NCBI GenBank assembly: GCA_017474455.1
Contig: JAFVHP010000044.1
Span: 62,001-126,000, forward strand
Length of the DNA stretch: 64,000 nt
Direction: 5' to 3'
Origin: Lachnospiraceae bacterium
Lineage (GTDB): Bacteria > Bacillota > Clostridia > Lachnospirales > Lachnospiraceae
The translations under genes were made by a program, and so were the position numbers. Positions 27,394 through 36,359 of the stretch are shown piece after piece. Every line of letters starts with the position of its first letter. Positions within the stretch are counted from its first letter, which is position 1. The notes below the pieces were generated by a model. It searched no databases, was not told where the DNA came from, and worked only from the letters and a program-made list of their open reading frames with translations.

Positions 27394-27861
27394 ATGTCGA
27401 AAATGCCGCAGTTTCCACAGAAGGAGATAAAGCCGGTCCCGCCTTTCAGGGAGTATCCGGGAGGCTTTCTGAACCAGAAATACATGATGCCGGTGGACCG
27501 TATAAAACAGGTCTACAATGACGGGAATGTCGTCGGGATATCGTGCGATCTGCTGGTACCGGCGTACCACGGATATCCGCTCAGCATGATCCATCACATC
27601 CGTGCGAAATATGATTTCCTGGAATTCACGAACGACCCGATGACGCTGACCGTGGAAGGACATACCTATACCTTCGCGGAGATGACAACGATGAGCACGC
27701 TGTACTGGGAGTTCGGGGAATTTGCCACGCTCTTTATCCCGGTCCCCGGAGGCGCCGGCCTCGGCCAGCACAGGCTGGAAGTATACGTCGCCTTCAACGG
27801 CAACGGTCCAAGGGTATCGGAGACGGGCGTCGTCGCCGAATTCAACATGCTGGAAGTCTGA
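27394..27861 (+). CDS. C-glycoside deglycosidase beta-subunit-like (DUF6379), pair 1
   Basis: This 155-residue beta-rich protein resembles the small subunit of bacterial C-glycoside deglycosidases (DgpB/CarC type). Shared features with the other two copies here are an entry strand around GISCDLLVPAYHGYPLS, YTFAEMTTMS, and EFATLFIPVPGG followed by HRLEVYVAF. The subunit packs against a TIM-barrel partner encoded 17 bases downstream. GGGGG five bases before ATG 27394 supports that start over 27373. Function is inferred from the family; whether this pair cleaves C-glycosides is untested. Confidence 0.65.
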   Translation: MSKMPQFPQKEIKPVPPFREYPGGFLNQKYMMPVDRIKQVYNDGNVVGISCDLLVPAYHGYPLSMIHHIRAKYDFLEFTNDPMTLTVEGHTYTFAEMTTMSTLYWEFGEFATLFIPVPGGAGLGQHRLEVYVAFNGNGPRVSETGVVAEFNMLEV

Positions 27862-27878
27862 GAAGGGAGGAAAATACG

Positions 27879-28871
27879 ATGGCAATCAAACTCGGTGTTT
27901 CATTATACAGTTATCAGTCACTTTTCCTTCGCAAGCTCATCGATATCGAAGGAGGCATGCGCGAAATACATAAGCTCGGTGCCACGGGCCTGCAGATGCT
28001 GGGCGAGGAAACGCCCCTCCGGCCGCAGTATCCCAAGCTCCTGCAGAAGGATATCGACTGGTGGAAAGACCTGTGCGCGAAGTATGAGATCGTTCCGACA
28101 TGTCTTGATGCGGAGACCTATCCCACGCTCTACAACAACAGGTATCTCACCGCCAGGGAGCAGGCGGACCAGCTGGAAGCCGACCTGAAATACGCCCATG
28201 ATCTGGGCTTTACGGTCATCCGCGTACTGTGCGGCGTGGATCCGGAAGTCGTCAGACTGGCTATTCCCGCAGCGGAATATTACGGCGTCAAAATGGGTCT
28301 GGAGGTGCATCCCCCGCTGGCCCTCGACTGCTTCGCGGTCAGGCGCTTCCTGGAGATGGCGGACGAGTCCGGCACTAACATGCTGGGACTTATTCCGGAC
28401 TTCGGTATTTTCCGCCAGGGTGCCGAAGGGCACACGATGTATTACGCAAAAGTCATGGGCGCTGATCCCGATGTCGTCGAATGGATCAACGACTGCATGA
28501 TCGCCGGCATTCCCGTGGCCGAGATCCGGGAAGAGCTCTGCGCGCATGGCTGCGACCATCCGCTGTACATGCGGCTGGCCAACGACTTTATGAAACGGTA
28601 TCAGGAGCCGGAAAAGCTCCGTCCCCTGAAGGATAAGATCCTTCATTTCCACGGGAAATTCTGGAGAATGAGGGAGGACTGCACCGAAGTTTCCGTCAAT
28701 TATCCCGAAGTCTTCAAAGTCCTGAAGGAAATGGACTGGGACGGCTACATCTGTTCCGAATTCGAAGGACAGCGGGCTTACATGGGCCAGGCCTGCCCTT
28801 ATGAGGAAGATGAGATCGAGCAGGTCCGCAGGCATCATGTCATGATGAACCGGCTGATCGCCGAAGCATGA
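27879..28871 (+). CDS. C-glycoside deglycosidase alpha-subunit-like TIM-barrel protein, pair 1
   Basis: This 330-residue xylose-isomerase-like TIM-barrel protein keeps the four expected metal ligands: Glu in GLEVHPP, Asp in LIPDFGIF, His in LHFHGKF and Glu in CSEFEG. Sugar-phosphate isomerase/epimerase is the generic label. The adjacent DUF6379 gene points to the CGD alpha subunit, which opens the C1 bond of 3-oxo C-glycosides by metal-assisted elimination. The C-terminus RRHHVMMNRLI recurs in pair 3. AGGGAGG precedes the ATG. Confidence 0.72.
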   Translation: MAIKLGVSLYSYQSLFLRKLIDIEGGMREIHKLGATGLQMLGEETPLRPQYPKLLQKDIDWWKDLCAKYEIVPTCLDAETYPTLYNNRYLTAREQADQLEADLKYAHDLGFTVIRVLCGVDPEVVRLAIPAAEYYGVKMGLEVHPPLALDCFAVRRFLEMADESGTNMLGLIPDFGIFRQGAEGHTMYYAKVMGADPDVVEWINDCMIAGIPVAEIREELCAHGCDHPLYMRLANDFMKRYQEPEKLRPLKDKILHFHGKFWRMREDCTEVSVNYPEVFKVLKEMDWDGYICSEFEGQRAYMGQACPYEEDEIEQVRRHHVMMNRLIAEA

Positions 28872-28915
28872 CCTTCTAAGCTGTACGAAGCATGAGCTTC
28901 TAAGCTAAAAATAAT

Positions 28916-28961
28916 AAGCGGCATCCCGTACGCTGCAAAGCATACCGGGTGCCGCTCTTTT
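28916..28961. terminator. Terminator between CGD pair 1 and the CE1 gene
   Basis: AGCGGCATCCCGTA pairs imperfectly with TACCGGGTGCCGCT and is followed by CTTTT on the plus strand. It sits between convergent genes and can serve both. Confidence 0.7.
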
Positions 28962-29001
28962 CATGTCCGTTAACAGGACCGGGCATATGCCCGGATAAAG
29001 A

Positions 29002-30300
29002 TCAGAAGAACAGTTTCAGCGCGTTGTAAAGGTATTCGACGAGCGCCGCGAAATCATGTTCTCCGCCCTCTTTCATATAGTAGACGACATGTTCCTTTGG
29101 GAAGAATCCGGATTTCTCCAGCATCGGCTCCATCAGGAAATCGACCTGCGGTTTGAACAGGTCATTCTCTCCTATGCAGCTGTAAATGAAATAGCCTCTT
29201 TCATCCAGTTTGTTCTTGCGGATCAGGTCCGCCATGAACCAGAGCGTATCATTGACCGTTTCATTGTACTCTTCGCTGTAAGCGCCGCTGACATACCAGC
29301 AGGGGCCGCAGATCGGCAGGAAATAACTGATATAATCCGAGTTCGTACAGAACTGGTTCCAGGTCGTAACGCTTCCGAGGGAGAACCCGCCGAAGCCTCT
29401 GTGATCACGGGAAGCGATAAGATCTTCTTTTGACGTCGACTTCGCGTATGTCTTTAACTCCGATTCGACGGCCGGCATAATGTCGTTCACAAATTCCTGG
29501 TCGAACTTCATAAGCTGGAGCACGGCCGAGTCGAAATCCGTTTTGGAATTATCCCTGTCTATGGTCAGGGAAACAATGATCATCGGCTTCATATCGCCGT
29601 TCATGATCATGTTGTCGAACATGTTCTTGGCGGCTCCGCCGTTTTCCAGAAACAGGTCTTCGGCTACGTTCTCTATACCGCAAAGATAATAGAAGATGTC
29701 ATACCGGGTATCCGGGTCGTTTTTATCATAACCGTAGGGCAGATAGACATAAGCCGGTTTGATAAAGACAGCCTTTTCGTTGTTGTTGACATAATCATGG
29801 GTCCTGTACTCGATCTCCATCAGGCTTCCCTGCTCGGCCGCGGGCAGGGCATATCCGTCGGCGACAGGGTCTGTCAGGCCCCTCTGCGGGATATTGATCG
29901 TCCGCCTGACTTCCGGTTCGGGGGCAGCAGCTTCTTCCGCGGGCGCTTCGGCTTTCTCTTCTGCTTCTTTCGCGGGCTCAGCCGCTTCCGCTTCCTTCTG
30001 TTCAGGTTCTTCTGCAGGTTCCGCCTTCTCAGGCTCTGCATTTTCCGGCTCCGCTTTCTCCGGCTCCGCCGTCTCCTCGTCAGCCACTTCTGCTTCCGCT
30101 TCCTCCGCTTCCGGCTCTGCTTCCTCCACCGGCGCTTCGACAGCCTCAGCTTCAGCCGGCGCGGGCTGGTCCTTTTCCTCCGGAGCTTCTGCTGTTACGG
30201 CAGCGTCAGCCGCCGCGGCTTCTTTATCCTCTTTTTTCCCGCAGGCAGACATTGCCAGGGACAATGTCAGCAGACAGATCAGCAATAATGACTTTTTCAT
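29002..30300 (-). CDS. Lipid-anchored CE1-type esterase (feruloyl/acetyl-xylan esterase-like)
   Basis: This 432-residue lipoprotein has lipobox MSAC (Cys20), then roughly 110 residues of almost pure Glu/Ala/Pro, and a catalytic domain from about 130. That domain has VYLPYGYDK, MKPMIIVSLTIDRDN, nucleophile elbow GFSLG, and a C-terminal GEHDF with the likely His. The layout matches CE1/esterase-D feruloyl and acetyl-xylan esterases. A surface location would let it strip side groups from xylan before uptake. GGGAGGG supports the start at 30300. Ferulate versus acetate cannot be told. Confidence 0.8.
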   Translation of the reverse strand: MKKSLLLICLLTLSLAMSACGKKEDKEAAAADAAVTAEAPEEKDQPAPAEAEAVEAPVEEAEPEAEEAEAEVADEETAEPEKAEPENAEPEKAEPAEEPEQKEAEAAEPAKEAEEKAEAPAEEAAAPEPEVRRTINIPQRGLTDPVADGYALPAAEQGSLMEIEYRTHDYVNNNEKAVFIKPAYVYLPYGYDKNDPDTRYDIFYYLCGIENVAEDLFLENGGAAKNMFDNMIMNGDMKPMIIVSLTIDRDNSKTDFDSAVLQLMKFDQEFVNDIMPAVESELKTYAKSTSKEDLIASRDHRGFGGFSLGSVTTWNQFCTNSDYISYFLPICGPCWYVSGAYSEEYNETVNDTLWFMADLIRKNKLDERGYFIYSCIGENDLFKPQVDFLMEPMLEKSGFFPKEHVVYYMKEGGEHDFAALVEYLYNALKLFF

Positions 30301-30421
30301 AATTTTCCCTCCCGACTTTCCTGTGTCATACACATATGTCTACAGGTTCGATCTACAGAATATTATAGTATAAATTTCCCGGAGCGGCGCATGGCGGGAA
30401 CGGGAAAGAAGGACCGTTTCC

Positions 30422-30450
30422 TTTATATCTTCCCGGTTTTCCTCTATAAT
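30422..30450 (+). promoter_or_regulatory. Promoter of the pseudokinase-PP2C operon
   Basis: TTTATA and TATAAT are 17 bases apart. The -10 ends only nine bases before the start codon, so the transcript may be nearly leaderless. Confidence 0.45.
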
Positions 30451-30459
30451 TAGGGTATT

Positions 30460-32766
30460 ATGAGTATTAATTACATTCAGCTGACACCTTCTGTCAAAAT
30501 CCCAAAGGGGAATTTTGCCCCGCTGTACGACTTTACGGAAAACCGTGATCTTTTCGACAGCTGCCTGCATGCTGAGATCCTCTCGGCGGACGATCCGGAG
30601 CACAGTTTCGCGGAGCTCAGGAAAGCCATGGAGCTTATGGCTGTCGATCTGGAAGTTTCGTACTGTATGGGTGCTCACGAGACCGGCGCCGGTCCCGCTG
30701 TGAAAGCTCTGCTCGCCTCATCCGGACCGGATCCCCTCTCCCGGCAGGCCCTGGCTGCCGCGGTCAGAAGCGATATGCAGAATTTCGAGCTCAAGCCGCG
30801 CATTACGGCAAAATCCCTTATCGGAAATGCACTGACCCGGCACTATCATCAGGAGAATTCCGCTTTCCGCCGTAAAGAGAATGAGCTGAAGCACGCGTAT
30901 TTTCAATTCCTGCAGCAGCGGGACGACCCTATGTATGCGGAAAAGTACGCACAGTATACGCAGGACCAGCCAAACGGGGACCCGCCTAAGCATTTCACTA
31001 CCCGCAGCTTTGTTTACGACCTGTATGACATATTCAGTTCTGTCGGTTCACACGCAAAGCTCCAGGCCGGAGATGAAAGCATGGAAAACGCCGCGGCCGG
31101 CGAAGAATGCCAGCGGATCCTTTCCCTTTTCTATGACCTGCTGCGCATTCTGTACAGCCTGCCCGGGCATTATTCCATGGCCCGCTGCCCGATCGGCGAA
31201 TTCATCCCGGTGGAAAGGAACCAGTACAATGACCTTCACCTGACCTTCCACCGTACAAATGACATATATGTAAAAGAGACCGGTTCCGGCATTGAATATT
31301 TCCTGCTGAAGGAAGTGCCGGCCGCGTCGAGCGACCTGCGCGCAAAGCGTGAACTGACCGCGCTGGCCAGACTCTGGCAGGATTCCATCGACTCGCCCAA
31401 CAACGTCCTGTACATGCAGGGCACGGTCGGTCACGGGACGCTCATGCGGCGCGTCTTCGGTTTTCCCGACAGGCCCTTCGCGCTGGACGACTGGTTCATC
31501 GGTACGCTCACGGCTCCCCAGAAGGATGAGCTGGCCGCCGGCCTGATCAAAGCCGTGGATTCGCTCCATGCAATGGAGCCGCCGCTCCCCCACCGCGGCC
31601 TTTCCCCTTCCGCTTTTTATATCTGCACCGTGCACGGGAGAGTAAAACCCCTGCTGGCCAGTTTCGATACCGTAAAGGATCTGCGCGCGGACGTTTCCTT
31701 CTCCGTCGGAGCGTTCCTCAAGGATTATACAGATGATCCCCGCACCAGGGATTTCATCGCGCCGGACCTTCTGGGAGAGGATCCCGACCTGCTGGGCGCT
31801 GACATTTATTCCCTCGGCAGATTGCTCTCCTATCTTTACACCGGCCGCGCCATCTTAGGCGGCGATGCCGATGAGGGTCCAAATACTGCTTCCGGCCAGG
31901 GCATGTCCGGGGACAAACGGGAACTGGTCTGCCGGATGACGGATACCGATCCGGAAAAGAGGCCGGATATCAAAGAAGTCCTGCGCGATTTTACCGTACT
32001 TGCGGAAAAGGAGAATCTGACGCCGGCATACGCCGTCTTCTCGTCCCGCGGCAGGCGCGTCAACAATGAAGACGCTTTTTACTGCAGTGATCTGGACACA
32101 CTCGCAGGCGAATCGGTACAGCAGTCCGGCAGGGCAAAGCTGCCGGCGCTCTTTGGCGTTTTTGACGGACTCGGCGGTGCCGAAGCCGGGGATGAGATGT
32201 CCCATCTGGCCGCCCGGAGTATAAGGCGCTCCGCCCGCTCGCTCCTGATCCGGCAGTACCGTGACTACACTGCCCCGATGACGGAACTCGCTGAAAAGGC
32301 CGACATGGCAGTCCGGACCTATAAGGAAGAGAACGGCCTGGAGGACTCCGGCACAACGATGGCCGCCTGCCTCATTGCGGACAATACCCTCGCTGCCGTC
32401 AATGTCGGCGACAGCCGGATCTACCTGCTGCACGGCGGCGAACTTAAGCAGCTTTCCAAGGATCACTGCTATGCGCCCATCGGCGGCCGGAAGGGATCGC
32501 TCTACCAGATCCTGGGCATGCAGGACGACGCGTATACACTGGAACCGTTCACCGCCATTGCCGGGTATGTCCCCGGCGATACGGTGCTTCTGTGCACCGA
32601 CGGGATCAGCGATGTGCTTTCAGACGCTGAGATCGCGCAGATCCTGTCCGCCGGAACCTCTCTTGGGAAAAAGGCCGCCTCCCTGGCGGAGGCCGCGGAA
32701 GCAAAAGGATCGGGTGACAATATGACTGTAATACTGTTTTCGGAGGTGCCGTCTGATGAGATTTAG
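30460..32766 (+). CDS. Pseudokinase-PP2C phosphatase fusion
   Basis: This 768-residue cytoplasmic protein has three parts. Residues 1-260 match nothing I recognise. Residues about 270-515 look like a degenerate protein kinase: Lys in FLLKEV, HRG instead of HRD (378-380), SFDT in place of DFG, and an intact GADIYSLG block. Residues 520-765 are a PP2C Ser/Thr phosphatase with NNEDAF, GVFDGLGG, NVGDSRIYLL, CTDGISDVLS and SGDNMTVIL, so metal ligands are kept. It overlaps the kinase gene by 11 bases, and the two are presumably an antagonistic pair. The pseudokinase may sense or dock the partner kinase. Confidence 0.85.
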   Translation: MSINYIQLTPSVKIPKGNFAPLYDFTENRDLFDSCLHAEILSADDPEHSFAELRKAMELMAVDLEVSYCMGAHETGAGPAVKALLASSGPDPLSRQALAAAVRSDMQNFELKPRITAKSLIGNALTRHYHQENSAFRRKENELKHAYFQFLQQRDDPMYAEKYAQYTQDQPNGDPPKHFTTRSFVYDLYDIFSSVGSHAKLQAGDESMENAAAGEECQRILSLFYDLLRILYSLPGHYSMARCPIGEFIPVERNQYNDLHLTFHRTNDIYVKETGSGIEYFLLKEVPAASSDLRAKRELTALARLWQDSIDSPNNVLYMQGTVGHGTLMRRVFGFPDRPFALDDWFIGTLTAPQKDELAAGLIKAVDSLHAMEPPLPHRGLSPSAFYICTVHGRVKPLLASFDTVKDLRADVSFSVGAFLKDYTDDPRTRDFIAPDLLGEDPDLLGADIYSLGRLLSYLYTGRAILGGDADEGPNTASGQGMSGDKRELVCRMTDTDPEKRPDIKEVLRDFTVLAEKENLTPAYAVFSSRGRRVNNEDAFYCSDLDTLAGESVQQSGRAKLPALFGVFDGLGGAEAGDEMSHLAARSIRRSARSLLIRQYRDYTAPMTELAEKADMAVRTYKEENGLEDSGTTMAACLIADNTLAAVNVGDSRIYLLHGGELKQLSKDHCYAPIGGRKGSLYQILGMQDDAYTLEPFTAIAGYVPGDTVLLCTDGISDVLSDAEIAQILSAGTSLGKKAASLAEAAEAKGSGDNMTVILFSEVPSDEI

Positions 32767-34168
32767 CCCGAAGCAAATGCAGCTCATCGATATCATTGAA
32801 TCCGTATGGCCGGAATACGAGGTCACCGGCCGTCTCGGTGCCGGCCAGTACGGCGTTGTTTTCCTCGCGGTCCGGGATGACCCCGGCAGCGGTATCCGTA
32901 CGGAAGAAGCCATCAAGATCATCGACCTGCGTTCGGAAAACGACGTCGATGCCGCCGAACAGATGGGAATTTCCCTGGAAGAATACTACGAGCTGAAAAA
33001 GCACAGCGAACTCGAAGAGATCCGGACGCTGGAACGCCTTAAGGGGGCTTCCCACATCATCCACATCAGCGATTATAAAGTCGTGGAATCCGAAGATCTT
33101 TCCAGCTGCTATATACTCATCCGGATGGACGCCATGACGAGCCTGAAAAAGATCATGGCCGAACACGAAGAAGACAGCCTGGAGGAGGCGGAGCGCTTCG
33201 CGAAGAAGGTCGGCCTCGATATGTGCCGTGCCCTTTCCCATCTGCAGTCCGCCGGCGGGACGAGCACTGCCCACCGCGATATCAAACCCGACAACATCTT
33301 AAGATCCGCGACCGGGGATTACTGCCTCGCCGACTTTGGCTTTGCCCGCGTCCTGCAGTCCCCCGGCAACCTCAGTTACAAAGGTACGCAGGAATACATC
33401 GCGCCGGAAGTCGCCACCGGTTCCTATGACCACCGGGTGGATATCTACTCGCTGGGCCTCGTCCTGTACAGGATCCTCAATCACGGCCGTCTGCCTTTTG
33501 CGCCGGCCTGGCCGCAGAAGCTCACCGCGGAGGACAATGCCCGGTCTGATATCCGGCTGCGTACGCCTGACCGCGTCCTGCCCGCCCCGGACAACTGCTC
33601 GCCGGCCTTTGCCCGCATTATCACCGCCATGTGCGCCTATGATCCTGCCAAAAGGCCCGCTGATTCCGCGGCAGTCGAACAGGCTATCCTGGACCTGGAC
33701 AAACCGGCCGGCCGGAAGCCTTCTGCTGCGGCTCCAGGTGCGCCTTCACCGGAACGACCGACTTCTCCGGTACATGAGCCTTCAGCCGGATATACGGTGC
33801 CAGCCGGGCATGCTCCTTCATCCGTGAAAAGACCTGCTTCGGTAAATAATGATCCTGCCCCTGCAGTAAGCTCCCGTCCCGCGTCCGTCAAAAAGGCCAA
33901 AAAGTCCGGACTGCCCCGGCCTGTCATTGCCGCTGCGGGGTGCCTTCTGGTGCTGGCCGTGATCGCGGCCGCATTCTTTGCCGGACGCGGAAAAAAAGAG
34001 CAGGCAGATACTCCAGTTTCCACAGAGGATACAGCAGCAGTACCGGTAGAGACCTCCGTGCAGGCCGTTCAGGAAGAAACTGATACTTCCGCGCAGACAG
34101 CCGCGCAGGCAGCCGCAGCAGGAGACATCAGAGCTTCCCGTCAGCCTTTCGGAGCTGAATATCGTTGA
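32756..34168 (+). CDS. Membrane Ser/Thr protein kinase, C-terminus lost by frameshift
   Basis: The kinase domain spans about residues 20-315: glycine loop GRLGAGQYGVVF, Lys54 in EAIKII, catalytic HRDIKPDN (173-180), DFG at 193-195 and GTQEYIAPE. A Pro/Ser-rich juxtamembrane stretch (320-385) leads to one transmembrane helix at about 389-409 and a Gln/Ala/Glu linker. The frame then runs into 12 out-of-register codons and stops, while the adjacent frame continues into tandem NPCBM-like domains. Intact, this would be a transmembrane receptor kinase with an extracellular carbohydrate-binding sensor. GGAGG eight bases before the ATG. Confidence 0.88.
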   Translation: MRFSPKQMQLIDIIESVWPEYEVTGRLGAGQYGVVFLAVRDDPGSGIRTEEAIKIIDLRSENDVDAAEQMGISLEEYYELKKHSELEEIRTLERLKGASHIIHISDYKVVESEDLSSCYILIRMDAMTSLKKIMAEHEEDSLEEAERFAKKVGLDMCRALSHLQSAGGTSTAHRDIKPDNILRSATGDYCLADFGFARVLQSPGNLSYKGTQEYIAPEVATGSYDHRVDIYSLGLVLYRILNHGRLPFAPAWPQKLTAEDNARSDIRLRTPDRVLPAPDNCSPAFARIITAMCAYDPAKRPADSAAVEQAILDLDKPAGRKPSAAAPGAPSPERPTSPVHEPSAGYTVPAGHAPSSVKRPASVNNDPAPAVSSRPASVKKAKKSGLPRPVIAAAGCLLVLAVIAAAFFAGRGKKEQADTPVSTEDTAAVPVETSVQAVQEETDTSAQTAAQAAAAGDIRASRQPFGAEYR

Positions 34169-34199
34169 AAAAGAAGAGGCCAAGTTCCAGGATTCCCTC

Positions 34200-35006
34200 A
34201 TGAACTCTCTGGGAAAAACGCACAAAGACAGCCTGATGATCGGAAGTTTCGGTTATACAGACTGTTTCGCAAGGTTCTACGTCGAAGATTTCTCGCGGAT
34301 CACAGGGTATGTCAGCTGTCCCGATGCAGCCAGCGACGATACCGATGCCGTTCTCACGATCTATGCTGATGATAACGAGAAAGCCCCGCTGTTTTCGATG
34401 GATGTTACTAAATCCATCCTGGAGACCCCCTTCGACCTGGATATCCGGGACGCACACTTTGTCACCTTCCGGCTGGAATCAGAAGGCGGCTCCCGCTACA
34501 ACGCCGTTATGGTCTCGGACTGCATGCTTCACACCGGCGATGCACAGCCGGTACAGGAAGCTGTTCCCGCACAGACAGCAGCACAGCAGCAGGAGGCATC
34601 ACAGGCTCCCGTCAGTCTTTCGGAACTGAATATCGTTGAAAAAGAAGAAGCCAAGTTCCGGGATTCCCTCATGAATTCCCTGGGAAAAACGCATAAAGAC
34701 AGTCTGATAATCGGAAGTTTCGCTTATGCAGACTGTTTCGCAAGGTTCTACGTCGAAGATTTCTCACGGATCACAGGCTATATCAGCTGTCCCGATGAAG
34801 CCGGCGACGATACCGATGCCGTTCTCACGATCTATGCCGATGACAATGAAAAAGCCCCTCTGTTCACGATGGATGTCACCAAGTCCATCCTGGAGACCCC
34901 TTTTGACCTGGATATCCGGGACGCGCACTTTGTCACCTTCCGGCTGGAATCAGAAGGCGGCGCCCGCTACAACGCCGTTATGGTCTCGGACTGCATATTG
35001 GAATGA
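34200..35006 (+). CDS. Tandem NPCBM-like extracellular domains (detached part of the kinase gene)
   Basis: Two nearly identical modules of about 110 residues, repeating every 471 bases, contain CFARFYVEDFSRITGY, TDAVLTIYADDNEKAPLF and FVTFRLESEGG. This pattern resembles the NPCBM beta-sandwich found on glycosidases and receptor kinases. The open frame extends upstream of the first ATG into the kinase linker (SLSELNIVEKEEAKF precedes the ATG, as it does in module 2), and the ATG has no ribosome site. So this is the C-terminal half of the kinase gene cut off by a one-base shift, not an independent gene. Confidence 0.75.
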   Translation: MNSLGKTHKDSLMIGSFGYTDCFARFYVEDFSRITGYVSCPDAASDDTDAVLTIYADDNEKAPLFSMDVTKSILETPFDLDIRDAHFVTFRLESEGGSRYNAVMVSDCMLHTGDAQPVQEAVPAQTAAQQQEASQAPVSLSELNIVEKEEAKFRDSLMNSLGKTHKDSLIIGSFAYADCFARFYVEDFSRITGYISCPDEAGDDTDAVLTIYADDNEKAPLFTMDVTKSILETPFDLDIRDAHFVTFRLESEGGARYNAVMVSDCILE

Positions 35007-35020
35007 AAGGATGTGACAGC

Positions 35021-36253
35021 ATGATAAATACAGGAAAAGAACGGCTTCCTGACATCAATGCCTATTACAGGGATCTTGAAGCAAAGCTTGCAATGGGCGA
35101 GCCCTGCGCCGTCCTGCAGATCGACGTCTCGTTCTTAAGAGGCATCAACCGGACTTTCGGGCGCGCGGCGGGCGACCTCCTGCTGAAGACGACCAGGGAA
35201 AGGCTCCTTTCCTGCTTTCCGGATATCCCCGTCTATCTGACAAAGGAGATCCGTTTCCTGGTCATCACCGATCCTACTGATTACGCAAAGGCGGCAGCGC
35301 TGCAGAAGATCCTCAGCCTGCCCGTCGAATACAATGATATGCAGCTCATCCCCGGCATCCGTGTCGTCTTCGTCAATTCCAGGGAAGGCGACGATTATTC
35401 ACTGCTCTCCGCGCTGCTGATGCACGCTTCCGGCAAGCAGGAGCTCCTTAAGAACCGCGTTGTCGAGGCAGATGAGACTCTCCGGAATGAAACCGTGGAA
35501 TCCGGCTACCTGATGGAAGAGCTGCGCTTTGCCATTCAGAACCAGACGTTTGAGATCTGGTATCAGCCTGTTTACGATCTGCATACGGAAGCGTTCGTAT
35601 CCGCAGAAGCGCTGGCCAGGCTCAGGGACAGGCAGGGCAATTTTATCAGTCCCGGACGCTTCATCCCTTTCGCCGAGCGGCGCTACCTGATCGACCCGAT
35701 CACGGAGATCGTCGTCGGTAAGGTATGCGAATTCCTGGGACAGAACCCGGACCTGCCCATAACTTCCGTTTCCGTCAATCTTACGCCAGACCAGATCCAT
35801 GATCCGAACCTGCCCTCCCGCCTTGCCGAAGTGACGAAAAACTTCGGTACTTCCATGGAAAAACTCCGCCTGGAAATGACCGAGCGCTCGGTGCAGGACG
35901 ACCTTGCCGGCGCCATGGCTGTCATGGAGGAAGTGAACAGTCTCGGGTCCGGTTTCTACCTGGACGACTTCGGATCCGGCTACAGCAACCTCTCTTCAGT
36001 CATGCAGCTGCCCTTTGAAGCCATCAAGTTCGACAAGACCATTGCCGACAGGCTGGACGACGCGGTGCATGCCCGCATGATCTCCCTTCTGGCCCAGATG
36101 ATGCACATCGGGAACAGGAAGATCATTTTTGAAGGTATCGAATCCGATGCCCAGGATGCTTACTGCCGTGAAAACGGCTTTGACCGTATCCAGGGTTACC
36201 GGTACGCAAAGCCGCTGCCCGCCGATGAATTCAAGTCTTTGATCTTAAGTTGA
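35021..36253 (+). CDS. c-di-GMP phosphodiesterase, EAL domain with degenerate GGDEF-like N-terminus
   Basis: About 410 residues. The first 150 form a GGDEF-like fold without the GGDEF signature. From about 165 the EAL domain keeps its catalytic residues: AEALAR, SVNLTPDQI, LEMTE, LDDFGSGYS, IKFDK, EGIES and QGYRYAKP. It should therefore hydrolyse c-di-GMP. It follows the kinase/NPCBM gene directly; ATG 35003 overlaps that stop as ATGA, but ATG 35021 has an AAAGGA site and is preferred. A terminator follows, closing a four-part signalling operon. Confidence 0.85.
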   Translation: MINTGKERLPDINAYYRDLEAKLAMGEPCAVLQIDVSFLRGINRTFGRAAGDLLLKTTRERLLSCFPDIPVYLTKEIRFLVITDPTDYAKAAALQKILSLPVEYNDMQLIPGIRVVFVNSREGDDYSLLSALLMHASGKQELLKNRVVEADETLRNETVESGYLMEELRFAIQNQTFEIWYQPVYDLHTEAFVSAEALARLRDRQGNFISPGRFIPFAERRYLIDPITEIVVGKVCEFLGQNPDLPITSVSVNLTPDQIHDPNLPSRLAEVTKNFGTSMEKLRLEMTERSVQDDLAGAMAVMEEVNSLGSGFYLDDFGSGYSNLSSVMQLPFEAIKFDKTIADRLDDAVHARMISLLAQMMHIGNRKIIFEGIESDAQDAYCRENGFDRIQGYRYAKPLPADEFKSLILS

Positions 36254-36268
36254 TGCCAGACTGAAAAA

Positions 36269-36315
36269 ACACCCCGGCAGTGTTCCTGTTTCAGGATCTG
36301 CCGGGGTGTTTTTTA
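36269..36315 (+). terminator. Terminator of the signalling operon
   Basis: ACACCCCGGCAG pairs with CTGCCGGGGTGT around a 17-base loop and is followed by six T residues; an A-run upstream makes it work in both directions. Confidence 0.85.
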
Positions 36316-36359
36316 TCAATTCATGCAGTCAGCACAGGATCCTGCGCTGTATTGTCTTA

